64,000 nt of DNA. Origin: Cyanobacteria bacterium REEB417. Lineage in GTDB: Bacteria > Cyanobacteriota > Cyanobacteriia > PCC-6307 > Cyanobiaceae. The stretch covers positions 1-64,000 of the forward strand of contig JAGWVJ010000002.1 of the NCBI GenBank assembly GCA_018970945.1, written 5' to 3'. Positions 27,404 to 36,516 of the stretch are shown piece after piece. The notes beneath the pieces are model-generated. The model saw only the letters and a list, made by a program, of their open reading frames with translations, was not told the DNA's origin and did not search any database. The position numbers and the translations under genes were made by a program. Each line of letters starts with the position of its first letter. Within the stretch, counting starts at the first letter, position 1.

Positions 27404-29947
27404 TCAGACGTTGAACCCGATGCCTTCGTCGCTCCAGTTGGATGAACCGCCGAGCAGAGCGCTGCGCTCCGCCTGATCCATGGTGAAGTGGTGAAGGCCA
27501 CTCTGGCTGTTGAACAGGCGGTAGACCGGGGTGGAGCCAGCGACCGCACTGCCAGCTGCCCAGACATTGCCAGCCACACCCTCGTACAACAGTCCTGACT
27601 GGGGATTGGCGATCAGACTGGCCTTCTCGTTCTCGTTGGCGGTGAAGAGGTGACCACCCGAACGGGAATTGTAGAAGCGGTGCAGTGCCTGGGTGCCTTT
27701 GGTGGGCAGGTTGAAGGCGACGGCCTCGTAGTTGTGGTTCTGACCCGTGAGTGCGTCGCGCTCCTTGACATTGGTGGTGAACAAATGGCTGCCATCCTTG
27801 GTGTCGTACAACCGGTAGACCGGGGTACCAGTAGGAATGTCAATGCTGAACTGGAGGATCTGACCGCCGTAGTCGGCTTTGTTCTCTTTCACAGCACCGC
27901 CGGATTCACCCGATTGCTGCAGCACCCCGATGAACACGTGCTCACTGAGCGGGCGCGATTGCTCGACCAGCTGGTGGCCATTGCCCTTCAGCTCATCAAC
28001 CGTGTAGAAGCTGCCATCCTCCTTGCGTGTCACCAGGGCTGTCACGTCCCAGCTGCCTGAGAATTCCGAGTTGCGTGCAGCCTGGAAATCACCAGCATTG
28101 GCCGCCACCTTGGCCAGCGCTCTCGGGTTCTTCGTGCCGCCAGCCTGGGCCAGGAAATAGCCGGTGGCGTCGGGCAGCACGCTGAGTGTCTGGGGATCGA
28201 TGCGCAAGGCAAACTTGCGCTCGCCGAAGTCGTTGTTCGAATCCTCATCGATGATCAGGACATCGGCATCAGACGACTTGGCCCACAGCAAGCCGTCCTG
28301 GGCGACCATCGCATATTTATTGGTCTTGATGTGCTTCTCAGCTGTCTGAGAATTAGGGTTGAGATTCGCATCGTAATGGCCGACACCTTTGTTTCCGGTG
28401 TCGATCTTGAGTGCACCGTTGGCTCCCGACAGGATGCGGGTGACATTGGCGCTCAGGTAATCAGGCAGACCGTTTTTGTCGAGATCGTTGGCGGCGATCT
28501 CCTGTTTGATCTTCTGGAAATCAATCCCCAGCAAACCGCCACTGGCGGTGTGATTCTGGATGTAGCGCGACTTGGTCGTGTCAGGGTCAGGCGAGGAATG
28601 TTCGACCTTGGTGTCGCTGTTGAAGAAGGTGTATCCCGTGGGTTGCGCATTGGCTTCCTTCACATTATTGACGGTGTCACCGTCCTGCGCCCAACGAAAC
28701 ACCTCGGTGTCCTTGACGGCTTCAGGAGTGTCGAAACCATCCCAGCGGTACGACGTCGGGTAGTAACGGGCAGAGAAACTCGTGGGAGCGTTGGCATTCA
28801 CCAGGTAGGCATCCAGCATCTTGCTGTCGGCATCAACCGTGCTGATGCCCAACGTCGAGTAGGTGGAAGCATCAAGGGCCATGCCGTAGAGCTGGCCATA
28901 GAGCAGACCGTTGCGAGCCAGGAACTTGTCACGCTCACTGACGCTGCTGCTGTTCTGGTCAATCAGTTTGCCATCGGCGCCAAAGTTCTTGCGGCCGACA
29001 TAGACCTTGAGAGGTGCTGGATTGATGTCGTGGTTGTAACCCGAGGCCACGATCAGCACATAGTCCTGGTGCCCCGAGTTGATGGGCACCAGCTTTTCAT
29101 AGCCGCCCTGGCCCAGGGCTGGGGCAGTGTAGGCCACTTCGTTCTTGACGTCGACAACCATCGATGCCAGACCCATGGTGCCATTGGCCACGTCAGACCC
29201 TTTCAGCGGGCCACTGCCATCGGGATCGGCAAACATGCTGTTGCCAATGTTCCATTCTTCGCCCATCAGCCAGACGTCATCGGCAAAACCGATGCCTGTG
29301 CCGTACTTGTTGGCGGTTTCGTAGAAGGAGGCGCAGAACGAATGGAAGAAGAAATCACCCTGGGTCAGGCGCATGTCATTGACCGCCGGGGTGCTGCCGC
29401 TGGCCGGGCTTCCCGAAATGAACTCGACCAGGGTCCCGTCGGGCAAGGTTTGGTTGCCCCACTTTGCTGCCAGATCTGTTTTTGTGGTGTTTTTGGGTTT
29501 TACCTCCAAGCCAAAAACATTGAACACCCGATCAAACAGATGGCCGGAGGCCTTGAACATCTCGCTGGCGGGACCGCTGTTGTTGCTCAGGAACGTCGCA
29601 AACTTTGATCGGTCGTAGTCGATCGTATGAATGTGGGATCCGGTGAACTTCACCCCTGTTTCCATCACCCAGGGGTAGGTTTCATTCGACATGGTCGCGT
29701 ACGACTCGCTCTGGTATGCCACCCGAACGGTGTTGTTGTCCTTGAGCCAGGCAGCGTTTCCGTCGGGGTAACCCGTCAGGGCCTGCTTGGTGATCGGATC
29801 GATTTCTCCGACCGTGGCGAGAACCTTGAACTTGGCATAGGGAAAGTCTGTATCACCACTCTTGCCATCAAGCAATTCGCTTTTTTGATCCGCAGTGCTG
29901 GCCTCGGGCATCAAGGCAACGGTCTGGCCGATGTTGCGTGTGGGCAT
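27404..29947 (-). CDS. Large PhoX/DUF839-like protein with C-terminal DUF5648 repeats
   Basis: 847 aa. Residues ~200-360 contain DDVWLMGEEWN, LKVYVGRKNFG and RNGLLYGQLYGM, which resemble DUF839/PhoX-type propeller proteins (calcium-dependent phosphatases and relatives). The last ~145 residues hold three copies of a motif of the type VYRLYDTKDGSHLFTT and LHRFYNSRSGGHLFTA, characteristic of DUF5648, a domain found in exported proteins. No signal peptide is visible, so export by a type I system or a non-enzymatic surface role is possible. Acidic, Asn/Asp-rich composition fits an extracellular protein. Base composition is lower in GC than the neighbours. A terminator follows. Activity as a phosphatase is inference only. 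Confidence 0.6.
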   Translation of the reverse strand: MPTRNIGQTVALMPEASTADQKSELLDGKSGDTDFPYAKFKVLATVGEIDPITKQALTGYPDGNAAWLKDNNTVRVAYQSESYATMSNETYPWVMETGVKFTGSHIHTIDYDRSKFATFLSNNSGPASEMFKASGHLFDRVFNVFGLEVKPKNTTKTDLAAKWGNQTLPDGTLVEFISGSPASGSTPAVNDMRLTQGDFFFHSFCASFYETANKYGTGIGFADDVWLMGEEWNIGNSMFADPDGSGPLKGSDVANGTMGLASMVVDVKNEVAYTAPALGQGGYEKLVPINSGHQDYVLIVASGYNHDINPAPLKVYVGRKNFGADGKLIDQNSSSVSERDKFLARNGLLYGQLYGMALDASTYSTLGISTVDADSKMLDAYLVNANAPTSFSARYYPTSYRWDGFDTPEAVKDTEVFRWAQDGDTVNNVKEANAQPTGYTFFNSDTKVEHSSPDPDTTKSRYIQNHTASGGLLGIDFQKIKQEIAANDLDKNGLPDYLSANVTRILSGANGALKIDTGNKGVGHYDANLNPNSQTAEKHIKTNKYAMVAQDGLLWAKSSDADVLIIDEDSNNDFGERKFALRIDPQTLSVLPDATGYFLAQAGGTKNPRALAKVAANAGDFQAARNSEFSGSWDVTALVTRKEDGSFYTVDELKGNGHQLVEQSRPLSEHVFIGVLQQSGESGGAVKENKADYGGQILQFSIDIPTGTPVYRLYDTKDGSHLFTTNVKERDALTGQNHNYEAVAFNLPTKGTQALHRFYNSRSGGHLFTANENEKASLIANPQSGLLYEGVAGNVWAAGSAVAGSTPVYRLFNSQSGLHHFTMDQAERSALLGGSSNWSDEGIGFNV

Positions 29948-30239
29948 GACGGGTCAGTGCAGGGGCTGCAGGGTTGCAGAACTTTTTCAAGTTTTGGCTT
30001 GCTGGCGCGGCTTTGGTAAACGAGCAGTAAAAATCCGTGCAGGCTCTGGTCAAGGCTTCGTAAAGGTTTGATCCATCGTCTCTCTGGCTGGCCATGGTCG
30101 CCCTGCGGCGGATGCTTCGCGTTCTTCTGATCAGCTGACGCAGCTGCCATGGTGCTGTGATGGCGATGGCTGCAGTCGTGCGATCCGCCACTCACGCGCT
30201 TCGCTCGCCAGAGTGGCGCCTGCTGTGAACGCTGTGACG

Positions 30240-30530
30240 ATGCACCCGACCCGCGAGCAGATCCTTGCCGCTTCGGCCGCCTGGGTGGCGGTGGTGCTCA
30301 ACGTGTTACCCGGCCTGGGAGCCGGCTACCTCTATCAACGTCGCTGGAAGGCTTACTGGATCACCTCGGCCCTGGCCACCGCCTGGTTTGTGGCCGGTGC
30401 GGCGTTGGCTCAGGACGCCGATGCGGCGGCAGAGTCTCAGAACCAGTTGGTCGGGTTGATCGGCCTGTTGGTGCTGGCCGCTGTCACGGCCACCGAGGCC
30501 GGCCTGGCGGTCAACAAGGTACGCCGCTGA
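30240..30530 (+). CDS. Small two- or three-helix membrane protein
   Basis: 96 residues from ATG 30240 (a GTG at 30213 adds nine). Hydrophobic helices at WVAVVLNVLPGLGAGYLYQRRW, ITSALATAWFVAGAAL and LVGLIGLLVLAAVTATEAGLAV. The GLGAGYLYQRRWKAYWI part resembles small cyanobacterial membrane proteins with a GxG-Y-RRxK turn (TM2-like), but I do not claim the family. Convergent with the P-type ATPase. Confidence 0.6.
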   Translation: MHPTREQILAASAAWVAVVLNVLPGLGAGYLYQRRWKAYWITSALATAWFVAGAALAQDADAAAESQNQLVGLIGLLVLAAVTATEAGLAVNKVRR

Positions 30531-30627
30531 ACCGCCGCCCTGCAGGGGTGGATCGGGCCCGGCCGACACGCCTGCGCCCCACACGGCGTCGTTGCCCTTG
30601 GCTGCCTCGTCGCCATCGACCGTGGTT

Positions 30628-33552
30628 CTAGCCGTCAGCTGGACCGGTGGGTCGAATCGATCGCTGCGGGGGGGCAGGGCCGTTTCCGAGCAGTGGATCG
30701 AGGCGATTGGCGACAACAGCCACGGGCATCATCGGCAGCACCACCAGGGAACACTGCAGCCACTGCCGCCAGGTCAGTGACGCGCTGCCGAAGAACAGGT
30801 GCATCGGTTCCCACTGGCTGAACAGCACCTGCAACGCCAATGCACTGGCCAGGCCAATCAGCAGGGCCGGGGCCCGTGACACAGCCTGGCCGCAGCGCGT
30901 CCAGCGCCCGTGGCGGCTCGGCCCCACCGAGCTGAGGCTGATCAGATAGGCCACCCGCGCGAGCACCAGGGCCTGCACCGCCATGGTGCGGGCGATGGCG
31001 CGATCGTCGTAGTGGGCATCAGCCCAGAAAAAGACCGCAAAGATCACCACCCAGCTGAACGCCGAGACCACCGCCAACCGATGCAGCAGCGGGCGACTGA
31101 GCAGGGGGCGATCCGGCGGCAGCGGTGGCTGGCGCATCAGCCCGGCGGGTCTGGCTTCAAAGGCCAGCGGCAGCGACATGGTGAGGGAGTTGACCATGTT
31201 GAGCCAGAGCACCTGCAGCGCCGTGATCGGCAGCTCCAACCCCATCAGCGCGCTGATCAGGATGGTGAACGACTCACCACCGTTGACCGGCAGGCAGAAA
31301 GCCAGGGCGCGGTGCAGGTTGAGCGCCACGCCGCGGCCTTCCTCCACCGCGGCGGTGATGGAGGCGAAGTTGTCGTCGGTGAGCACCATCGCTGCGGCCT
31401 CCCGGGCGACGGCCGTGCCGCCGGCACCCATGGCGATGCCGATATCGGCCTGACGCAGGGCAGGAGCATCGTTGACGCCATCACCGGTCATGGCCACGAT
31501 CTGGCCGCTCGCCTGCAGGCTGCGCACCAGCTGCAACTTCTGGGCCGGAGCCATGCGGGCAAACACGTCGGTCTGCTGGACCACGGCATCGACGGCGTCA
31601 CCCGGCAGCGTCGCCAGCCCAGCGCCGTCGATGGCTCGTGGCTCGGGCGCAGCGCCGATACCCAGCTGCCGGGCGATCGTGGTGGCGGTGCCGACGTGAT
31701 CGCCGGTGACCATCTTCACCGCGATGCCGGCGGCGCGGCAGGCGGCCACTGCCCTGCTTGCTTCAGGGCGTGGCGGATCGGCCATGCCCTGCAGCCCCAG
31801 AAAGATCAGATTGGTTTCGATGTGGTCGTGTGCCAGTGCCGCTTGGTGCGGGTGGGCCTGGCCCGTGGCGAAGGCCAGCACCCGCTGCCCCTGGGCTGCC
31901 ATCGCGTCGGCGGCCGTCTGCAGGGCCGCATGATCGAGGGGTTCCCGCGAGCCGCTGCTGGCGCATTGCCAGCGGCAGCGGGGCAGCACGGCCTCGAGCG
32001 ATCCCTTGACCAGGATCCGTTCACGACCGTGCAGGGTGGCCATGACCTGCAGCTCTGGCTCGAACGGCAGCGCATCACGACGGGGATGGTGCCGATGGGC
32101 CTCAGCGTGATCGAGGCCCGCCCGCTGGGCGGCGGCCAGCAGTGCGATTTCGGTGGGATCCCCCACCAGTCCCGCATGGGCACTGGGCCTGGCATCGCTG
32201 CACAGCAGCCCGGCCAGCAGCAGTTCATGCACGGCGCGGTTGCGTTGCAGCGGATCGCCCGCTGCCGCGTCGGGCGAGCTGCCATTGGGCCAGAGCTCTT
32301 CAAGCCGAAACCGTTGCCCGGCGGCATAAAGCTCCAGAACCGCCATGCGGTTCTGGGTGAGAGTGCCGGTCTTGTCGGTGCAGATCACCGTGGCGCTGCC
32401 GAGGGCCTCGACGGCTGGCAGCCTGCGGATGATGGCGTTGCGCTGGGCCATCCGATGCACCCCAATTGCCAGGGTGATCGTGACGATGGCGGGCAACTCC
32501 TCTGGAATCGCGCTGACTGCCAGGGCCACGGCGGCATCAAACATCTCGGCGCCACTGCGGCCACGGGCCAGGCCAGCCAGGGCGGTGAAGATCGAGACGA
32601 ACAGCACCACCTTGAGCACCGTGACGCTGAAATGGCTGAATTGGCGTGTGAGCGGGGTGCTCAGTGTTTCCCCCTGCTTGAGGGAGGCCGCCAGGTGCCC
32701 CAACTCGGTGGCATTGGCCGTGGCCACCACCACCCCACGCCCCTGGCCGCTGCTGACGAAGCTGCCGGCATGGGCCATGCCGGTGCGGTCGGCCAGCGGG
32801 GTCGCGGGCGGATCAGGGCGAACGCCCTTGAGCACCGGCAAGGACTGACCGGTGAGGCTCGACTCATCGAGCTGGAGATGTCGCACCTCCAGCAGTCGCA
32901 GATCGGCGTGCACCCGATCGCCCGCGGCCAGCATCGCCACATCGCCAGGCACCAGCTCCTCTGCCACAAGCCGCTGGCGCCGGCCATCGCGCAGCACCTC
33001 CAGATCGGAGCGAATCTCCTGGGCCAGGGCTCCGATCGACTGCTCGGCGCGGGCCTCCTGCGCAAAGCCGATCACCGCATTGATCACGGTCACGCTCCAG
33101 ATCACCCCGGCTTCCCGTGGCGAACCCATGACAGCCTTGACAGCGCCGGTGATCAGCAGTGCATACAGCAGTGGCGCGTGGAACTGGGCCACAAGCTGCA
33201 GCCACAGTGGCCTGTGCCGGGTTGCTGAGAGGCGATTCGGTCCAAACCGCCGCAGCCGCAGCCGGGCCTCATGGCTGCTCAGACCCTGTGTCAGGTCAAC
33301 CGCCAGGAGCTGCTGCAGCTCCGTGGCCGAGAGGGCATGGGCGCAGCTGAGCTGCAGGTCTGTCGCGGAGAAGGCATCGCTGTCGTGGCTCAACCGTTCA
33401 GCCGCTGGTCGACGTCCAGACGCGACTCTGACCGCGTCCGCCGCGTGGTTGGGCTTCCTGCAGCGGATCAGCGGCAGGTCGACGGCGGGCCCTGCCTCAT
33501 CCGCGCAGGTGGCGAGACCAGGTGGCAGCCGAAAAGCTGTGGCCTTCGGCAT
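30628..33552 (-). CDS. P-type cation-transporting ATPase, P2-like
   Basis: Membrane pump with the phosphorylation motif CTDKTGTLTQNRM, TGDGVNDAPALRQAD, MVTGDH, and the helix-4 motif PEELPA. The N-terminal cation ATPase domain starts near HALSATELQQLLAVDLTQGLSSHEARLRL. These features place it among P2-type (Ca2+- or Na+/K+-ATPase-like) bacterial pumps; in helix 4 PEE replaces the usual PEG. The ion is not known. Up to 974 aa, but the first ~60 residues lack family similarity and would overlap the Nif11 gene by 56 nt, so the true start is probably downstream of 33497. Confidence 0.85.
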   Translation of the reverse strand: MPKATAFRLPPGLATCADEAGPAVDLPLIRCRKPNHAADAVRVASGRRPAAERLSHDSDAFSATDLQLSCAHALSATELQQLLAVDLTQGLSSHEARLRLRRFGPNRLSATRHRPLWLQLVAQFHAPLLYALLITGAVKAVMGSPREAGVIWSVTVINAVIGFAQEARAEQSIGALAQEIRSDLEVLRDGRRQRLVAEELVPGDVAMLAAGDRVHADLRLLEVRHLQLDESSLTGQSLPVLKGVRPDPPATPLADRTGMAHAGSFVSSGQGRGVVVATANATELGHLAASLKQGETLSTPLTRQFSHFSVTVLKVVLFVSIFTALAGLARGRSGAEMFDAAVALAVSAIPEELPAIVTITLAIGVHRMAQRNAIIRRLPAVEALGSATVICTDKTGTLTQNRMAVLELYAAGQRFRLEELWPNGSSPDAAAGDPLQRNRAVHELLLAGLLCSDARPSAHAGLVGDPTEIALLAAAQRAGLDHAEAHRHHPRRDALPFEPELQVMATLHGRERILVKGSLEAVLPRCRWQCASSGSREPLDHAALQTAADAMAAQGQRVLAFATGQAHPHQAALAHDHIETNLIFLGLQGMADPPRPEASRAVAACRAAGIAVKMVTGDHVGTATTIARQLGIGAAPEPRAIDGAGLATLPGDAVDAVVQQTDVFARMAPAQKLQLVRSLQASGQIVAMTGDGVNDAPALRQADIGIAMGAGGTAVAREAAAMVLTDDNFASITAAVEEGRGVALNLHRALAFCLPVNGGESFTILISALMGLELPITALQVLWLNMVNSLTMSLPLAFEARPAGLMRQPPLPPDRPLLSRPLLHRLAVVSAFSWVVIFAVFFWADAHYDDRAIARTMAVQALVLARVAYLISLSSVGPSRHGRWTRCGQAVSRAPALLIGLASALALQVLFSQWEPMHLFFGSASLTWRQWLQCSLVVLPMMPVAVVANRLDPLLGNGPAPPQRSIRPTGPADG

Positions 33553-33661
33553 GGGCGATCAGAACCACCGCGGCCCCATCGGCAGCGGCGTCGACCCTGG
33601 CCTTCAGGTCTGCATCGGCAGCCACCTTGACCATGAAGGCGTTGAGCTGGGCTTTGGACAC
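33497..33661 (-). CDS. Nif11-family short peptide
   Basis: 54 residues from GTG 33661 (AAGGGA seven nt upstream). The sequence reads SKAQLNAFMVKVAADADLK... and ends HAEGHSFSAATWSRHL, the pattern of the Nif11 leader domain (A-x-L-x-x-F, hydrophobic helix, then A...G(H/Y)xF). In picocyanobacteria such peptides are leaders of ribosomal peptide natural products (prochlorosins), but this one ends soon after the domain and has no double-Gly site or core with Cys. No lanthipeptide synthetase is in the window. An ATG at 33691 is an alternative start. Confidence 0.72.
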   Translation of the reverse strand: MSKAQLNAFMVKVAADADLKARVDAAADGAAVVLIAHAEGHSFSAATWSRHLRG

Positions 33662-33710
33662 GGGAGGATCCCTTGGTTCACCTCCATGCATAGTCGAGCG
33701 AGCGCTCTGC

Positions 33711-34007
33711 TCAACTTTCGCCGTGGCTGCGGTCCCACTGCAGCACGACCCCGGGCAGACCATGCTGGTCATGATTCCCAGCTGGATCGCCCACCAGGTC
33801 GCCTTGGCTGCAGGTGCTGATCCAGTGGCGCAGCTGCGGGTAGCGTGCCACCATCGCGGCGTACTGGGCTGAACGCCGGTAGTGCTGTTCGAGCTGCCGG
33901 TAGTCCTGATCGTTCTGCAGCGGCAGCGGCTGGCCGTGAACGAGAGCCTCGTCGGACCCTGGCTCTGTCCTTGCCCCCCCGCGATGGGGCTGATCTTCTG
34001 TTGACAT
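33711..34007 (-). CDS. Hypothetical protein, 98 aa
   Basis: From ATG 34007 (MSTEDQPHRGG) the protein has a charged first third and a helical Tyr/Arg-rich middle (DYRQLEQHYRRSAQYAAMVARYPQLRHW), then a Gly/Asp-rich tail. No motif known. It lies upstream of the Nif11 gene with a 49-nt gap. Reality is moderately likely from composition. Confidence 0.42.
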   Translation of the reverse strand: MSTEDQPHRGGARTEPGSDEALVHGQPLPLQNDQDYRQLEQHYRRSAQYAAMVARYPQLRHWISTCSQGDLVGDPAGNHDQHGLPGVVLQWDRSHGES

Positions 34008-34124
34008 GACCGTGGTGTGGGCGGCCAGGGTTGCGTCAGGCCGACCCGGCTTCACGCTGCCGCAGCTGGTTGGCCTTGGCAGCAGGGTCAGGGCCCATGT
34101 CAGCGGGAGCAGACCCGGCAGGCC

Positions 34125-35216
34125 TCAGGCACGCTGGGCTGCAATCGTCGTAAGGCGCGCCGCGTCGGGATCCCAGAGGATGTAAGCGAAGCAGCCGTAG
34201 ATGTCACGCAGACCGAGACGCTTCACGCTTGTCAGCAGGGCGGCATTGCGGTGCTGGCAGGCGCGCAGCCGGTAATTGGGAATGGCCTCGCACAGATGGT
34301 GGATCGCGTGACAGCCGATGTCGGCCGTGAACCAGTTCAGCAGGGGTGGCAGGTCAAGGTCGCTGGTGCCCTCAAGGACCCCTGCCATCGGGCTCCATCC
34401 CTCGCTGCGGTGGGCATAGGAATCGGGAAAGTTGTGCTGGACGAAGAACACACAGATGAACAGTGCCGCCCCGCAGGTCATCAACGGCACGTACAGGCTC
34501 CAGAAGTGACCGGGGCCAATCCAGGCCCCCATCACCATCCAGAAGCTGAGCACGGCGACGTTGTTCCAGAACAGATCCACGCCTTCGCGCGGACTGTGCC
34601 AGTGGCGGCTGTTGTGTTGCTCAAACAGCTTGAAGAGATTGGCCTTCGGCGCCTGCTGCAGCTGCGCGACCAACCAGGGGATCAGGTCGATCACTCCCAG
34701 AAGCAGCGCCAGCCTGGGCTTGATCACCAGGTAGAAAAAGCCCCCGGGGAACAGCATCAGCGGATGCCGCAACCAGCTGTAAAAGCGCTGTTGGGTCGGG
34801 CTGAGACCGGCGAAGGATTCGGTGCTGATCAGGGCTGAGGGGCCCTTGTACTTCTGCCAGTCGCCGTTGTGCCGGTGATGGAAGGCATGGCCCCGGGACC
34901 ATGGCAGCTGGGGAATCCCGGCCACCACTCCCAGCAGGAAACCGATCCAACGGTTGGCACGGCGGTTCCGGAACAGCGATTCGTGCCCGCAGTCATGCAT
35001 CAACGAGAAGCAGCGGGCCATGAACAGCACCTGCAGCACAAGGACCGGCAGCACGAGCAGCGGTTGGTGGGCAAGGCTCCACAACCCCAAGGCCCACAAC
35101 ATCACGAATGGCCCCAGGGTGTTTAGAACCTGCCAGGCCGCAATGGCATCCGAGCGCTCCAGATAGGGGCGAAGGATGAAATCGCCCCGTCGAATGGCTG
35201 CAGATCGCCGTGGCAT
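34125..35216 (-). CDS. Fatty acid desaturase, membrane di-iron type
   Basis: 363 aa integral membrane protein with the three His boxes in order: HDCGHES (residues ~75), HAFHHRHN (~110) and a C-terminal HAIHHLCE (~305). Several helices lie between. This is the acyl-lipid desaturase / carotenoid hydroxylase-ketolase superfamily. It is not a typical DesA/DesB by visible motif; the substrate may be an acyl chain or another lipid. Sits alone, with 174 nt to the DoxX gene upstream. Assignment of superfamily is secure, of substrate not. Confidence 0.82.
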   Translation of the reverse strand: MPRRSAAIRRGDFILRPYLERSDAIAAWQVLNTLGPFVMLWALGLWSLAHQPLLVLPVLVLQVLFMARCFSLMHDCGHESLFRNRRANRWIGFLLGVVAGIPQLPWSRGHAFHHRHNGDWQKYKGPSALISTESFAGLSPTQQRFYSWLRHPLMLFPGGFFYLVIKPRLALLLGVIDLIPWLVAQLQQAPKANLFKLFEQHNSRHWHSPREGVDLFWNNVAVLSFWMVMGAWIGPGHFWSLYVPLMTCGAALFICVFFVQHNFPDSYAHRSEGWSPMAGVLEGTSDLDLPPLLNWFTADIGCHAIHHLCEAIPNYRLRACQHRNAALLTSVKRLGLRDIYGCFAYILWDPDAARLTTIAAQRA

Positions 35217-35390
35217 GGGTGCCGCATGCCGCCTGGTCGTTTCAAGGCTTGGAGAGAAGGTCAGAACAGTTGTTGCGTAGTGCCCACAACGAACGGCTGA
35301 CCGACCACTGTGAGGTCCATGTTAGGAGCAGATCCGCTGCACGTTGTGGACAACTGCATCCGTGCATGCTGACGCAGAATGCTGACGGTC

Positions 35391-36053
35391 TCAGTTCCTG
35401 CGATCGGCCTGGGTGCTGTCCACCGCGATCGCTGCTGCGGTCAGCACACCAGAGGGTTGGGTTGCGTCAGGCGATTCCGAGACGGTCCTCGACGCAAGTC
35501 CAGCGAGAAGCTCGGGTGCCATGCCCGCATCAAACGAGAAGCGACCCGGACCGTTGAACAACAGCGCCAGGCTGCCGCCCAGGTAGAGCACCACCAGCTC
35601 CAACACGTAGATGTTCAGGCCGGCGGTCAAGATGTGCTGGTACGCCGCTGTCGCCATCGTGCCCGTCAGGGCCAGGGCTCCCAGGGGTGTGAGCAACCCA
35701 AGGATCACCAGCCAGCTGCCGATCAGCTCTGAGAAACCTGCCAGATAGGCAAACAACAGGGGAAAGGGCAGATGCAGTGACGCCACATAGGTGTTGGCGA
35801 ACTGCTGGGGGTCGGCGAGCTTTTCCTGGCCGTGGTGAATCATCATCACGCCAACACTCAGCCGCAGCAGCAACAGGCCGGTCGAGCCCAGCAGCCCTGG
35901 CCGTTGCAGGTAGGTCAGCACAGCGGGCCCGAGCGGTGCCAGCCCGGCCAGCAAGGTGCTGCGGGGTGACGACAGGCTCTGGGTCGCCAGCCAAAGCGCA
36001 AAGCAACCCCCCATGAAGCCGCCAAAAAGCTCGAGCAAAAGGGTTGTGGACAT
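35391..36053 (-). CDS. DoxX-family membrane protein
   Basis: 220 aa with an N-terminal membrane helix, then the DoxX four-helix unit: LLLLRLSVGVMMIHHGQEKL, FAYLAGFSELIGSWLVILGLLTPLGAL, and ELVVLYLGGSLALLFNGPGRFSFD. ATG 36053 was chosen since the upstream open frame is Arg-rich and unlike the family. The extra N-terminal helix and a ~35-residue polar tail are less usual. DoxX proteins are linked with thiosulfate/quinone or redox stress functions; the role here is unknown. Confidence 0.8.
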   Translation of the reverse strand: MSTTLLLELFGGFMGGCFALWLATQSLSSPRSTLLAGLAPLGPAVLTYLQRPGLLGSTGLLLLRLSVGVMMIHHGQEKLADPQQFANTYVASLHLPFPLLFAYLAGFSELIGSWLVILGLLTPLGALALTGTMATAAYQHILTAGLNIYVLELVVLYLGGSLALLFNGPGRFSFDAGMAPELLAGLASRTVSESPDATQPSGVLTAAAIAVDSTQADRRN

Positions 36054-36199
36054 GGTGAGAGCGCGTTGATGAGATCCTGGCAGGCCTCGTGAAGAAACGT
36101 GAAGCGGGGTGCGGGGCCTGCGCGATCCACTTGCGCCAGCCGTTTTCGGCCATGGCCGCCGAGCGCGGCGCTCGCGCTTTCCGCGACGGCGGAGCAAGA

Positions 36200-36217
36200 T
36201 GTAACGGATTCGTTACA
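36200..36217. promoter_or_regulatory. Perfect dyad directly before a start codon
   Basis: tgtaacg-gatt-cgttaca, a 7-bp perfect inverted repeat ending 5 nt before the ATG at 36223 and in the divergent spacer to doxX. It looks like a binding site for a dimeric regulator; half-site spacing (GTA-N10-TAC) is wider than the NtcA consensus GTA-N8-TAC. Confidence 0.5.
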
Positions 36218-36222
36218 AAGCC

Positions 36223-36477
36223 ATGACCCTGGGCGAGCTGTTTCTCGAGGCCCTGAGTTCCGGGGTCATCACCCAGCCGGAGATCGAGTGGGTGCTGGCA
36301 GAACAGAGCCGTTTCTCCAGGCCTGAGCAGGCGGTTCTGCAGCGGCTGGGCCGACTCCTGGATCAGGGGGGGATCCAGTTGGGCTGCCGTCTGTCACCCC
36401 AGCTTCTGCATCACCGCCAGGTGCGCAACGAATGGATCGAGCCCCTTGGGCGCCGCCGTCATGCCCAAGCAGCCTGA
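36223..36477 (+). CDS. Small conserved hypothetical protein, 84 aa
   Basis: 84 residues starting MTLGELFLEALSSGVITQPEIEWVLAEQSRFSRPEQAVLQRLGRLLD, mostly helical, with a basic C-terminus. It resembles short cyanobacterial proteins of unknown function. The start lies just behind the 36200-36217 dyad, so there is little room for a ribosome-binding site; regulation through the dyad is likely. Confidence 0.65.
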   Translation: MTLGELFLEALSSGVITQPEIEWVLAEQSRFSRPEQAVLQRLGRLLDQGGIQLGCRLSPQLLHHRQVRNEWIEPLGRRRHAQAA

Positions 36478-36516
36478 AGGACCCGCATCGCGGGCTCAAG
36501 GAAGGGACTCCCCGGG

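Noticed and set aside
30910-33228. A 772-codon plus-strand frame
   Set aside because: Antisense shadow of the P-type ATPase.
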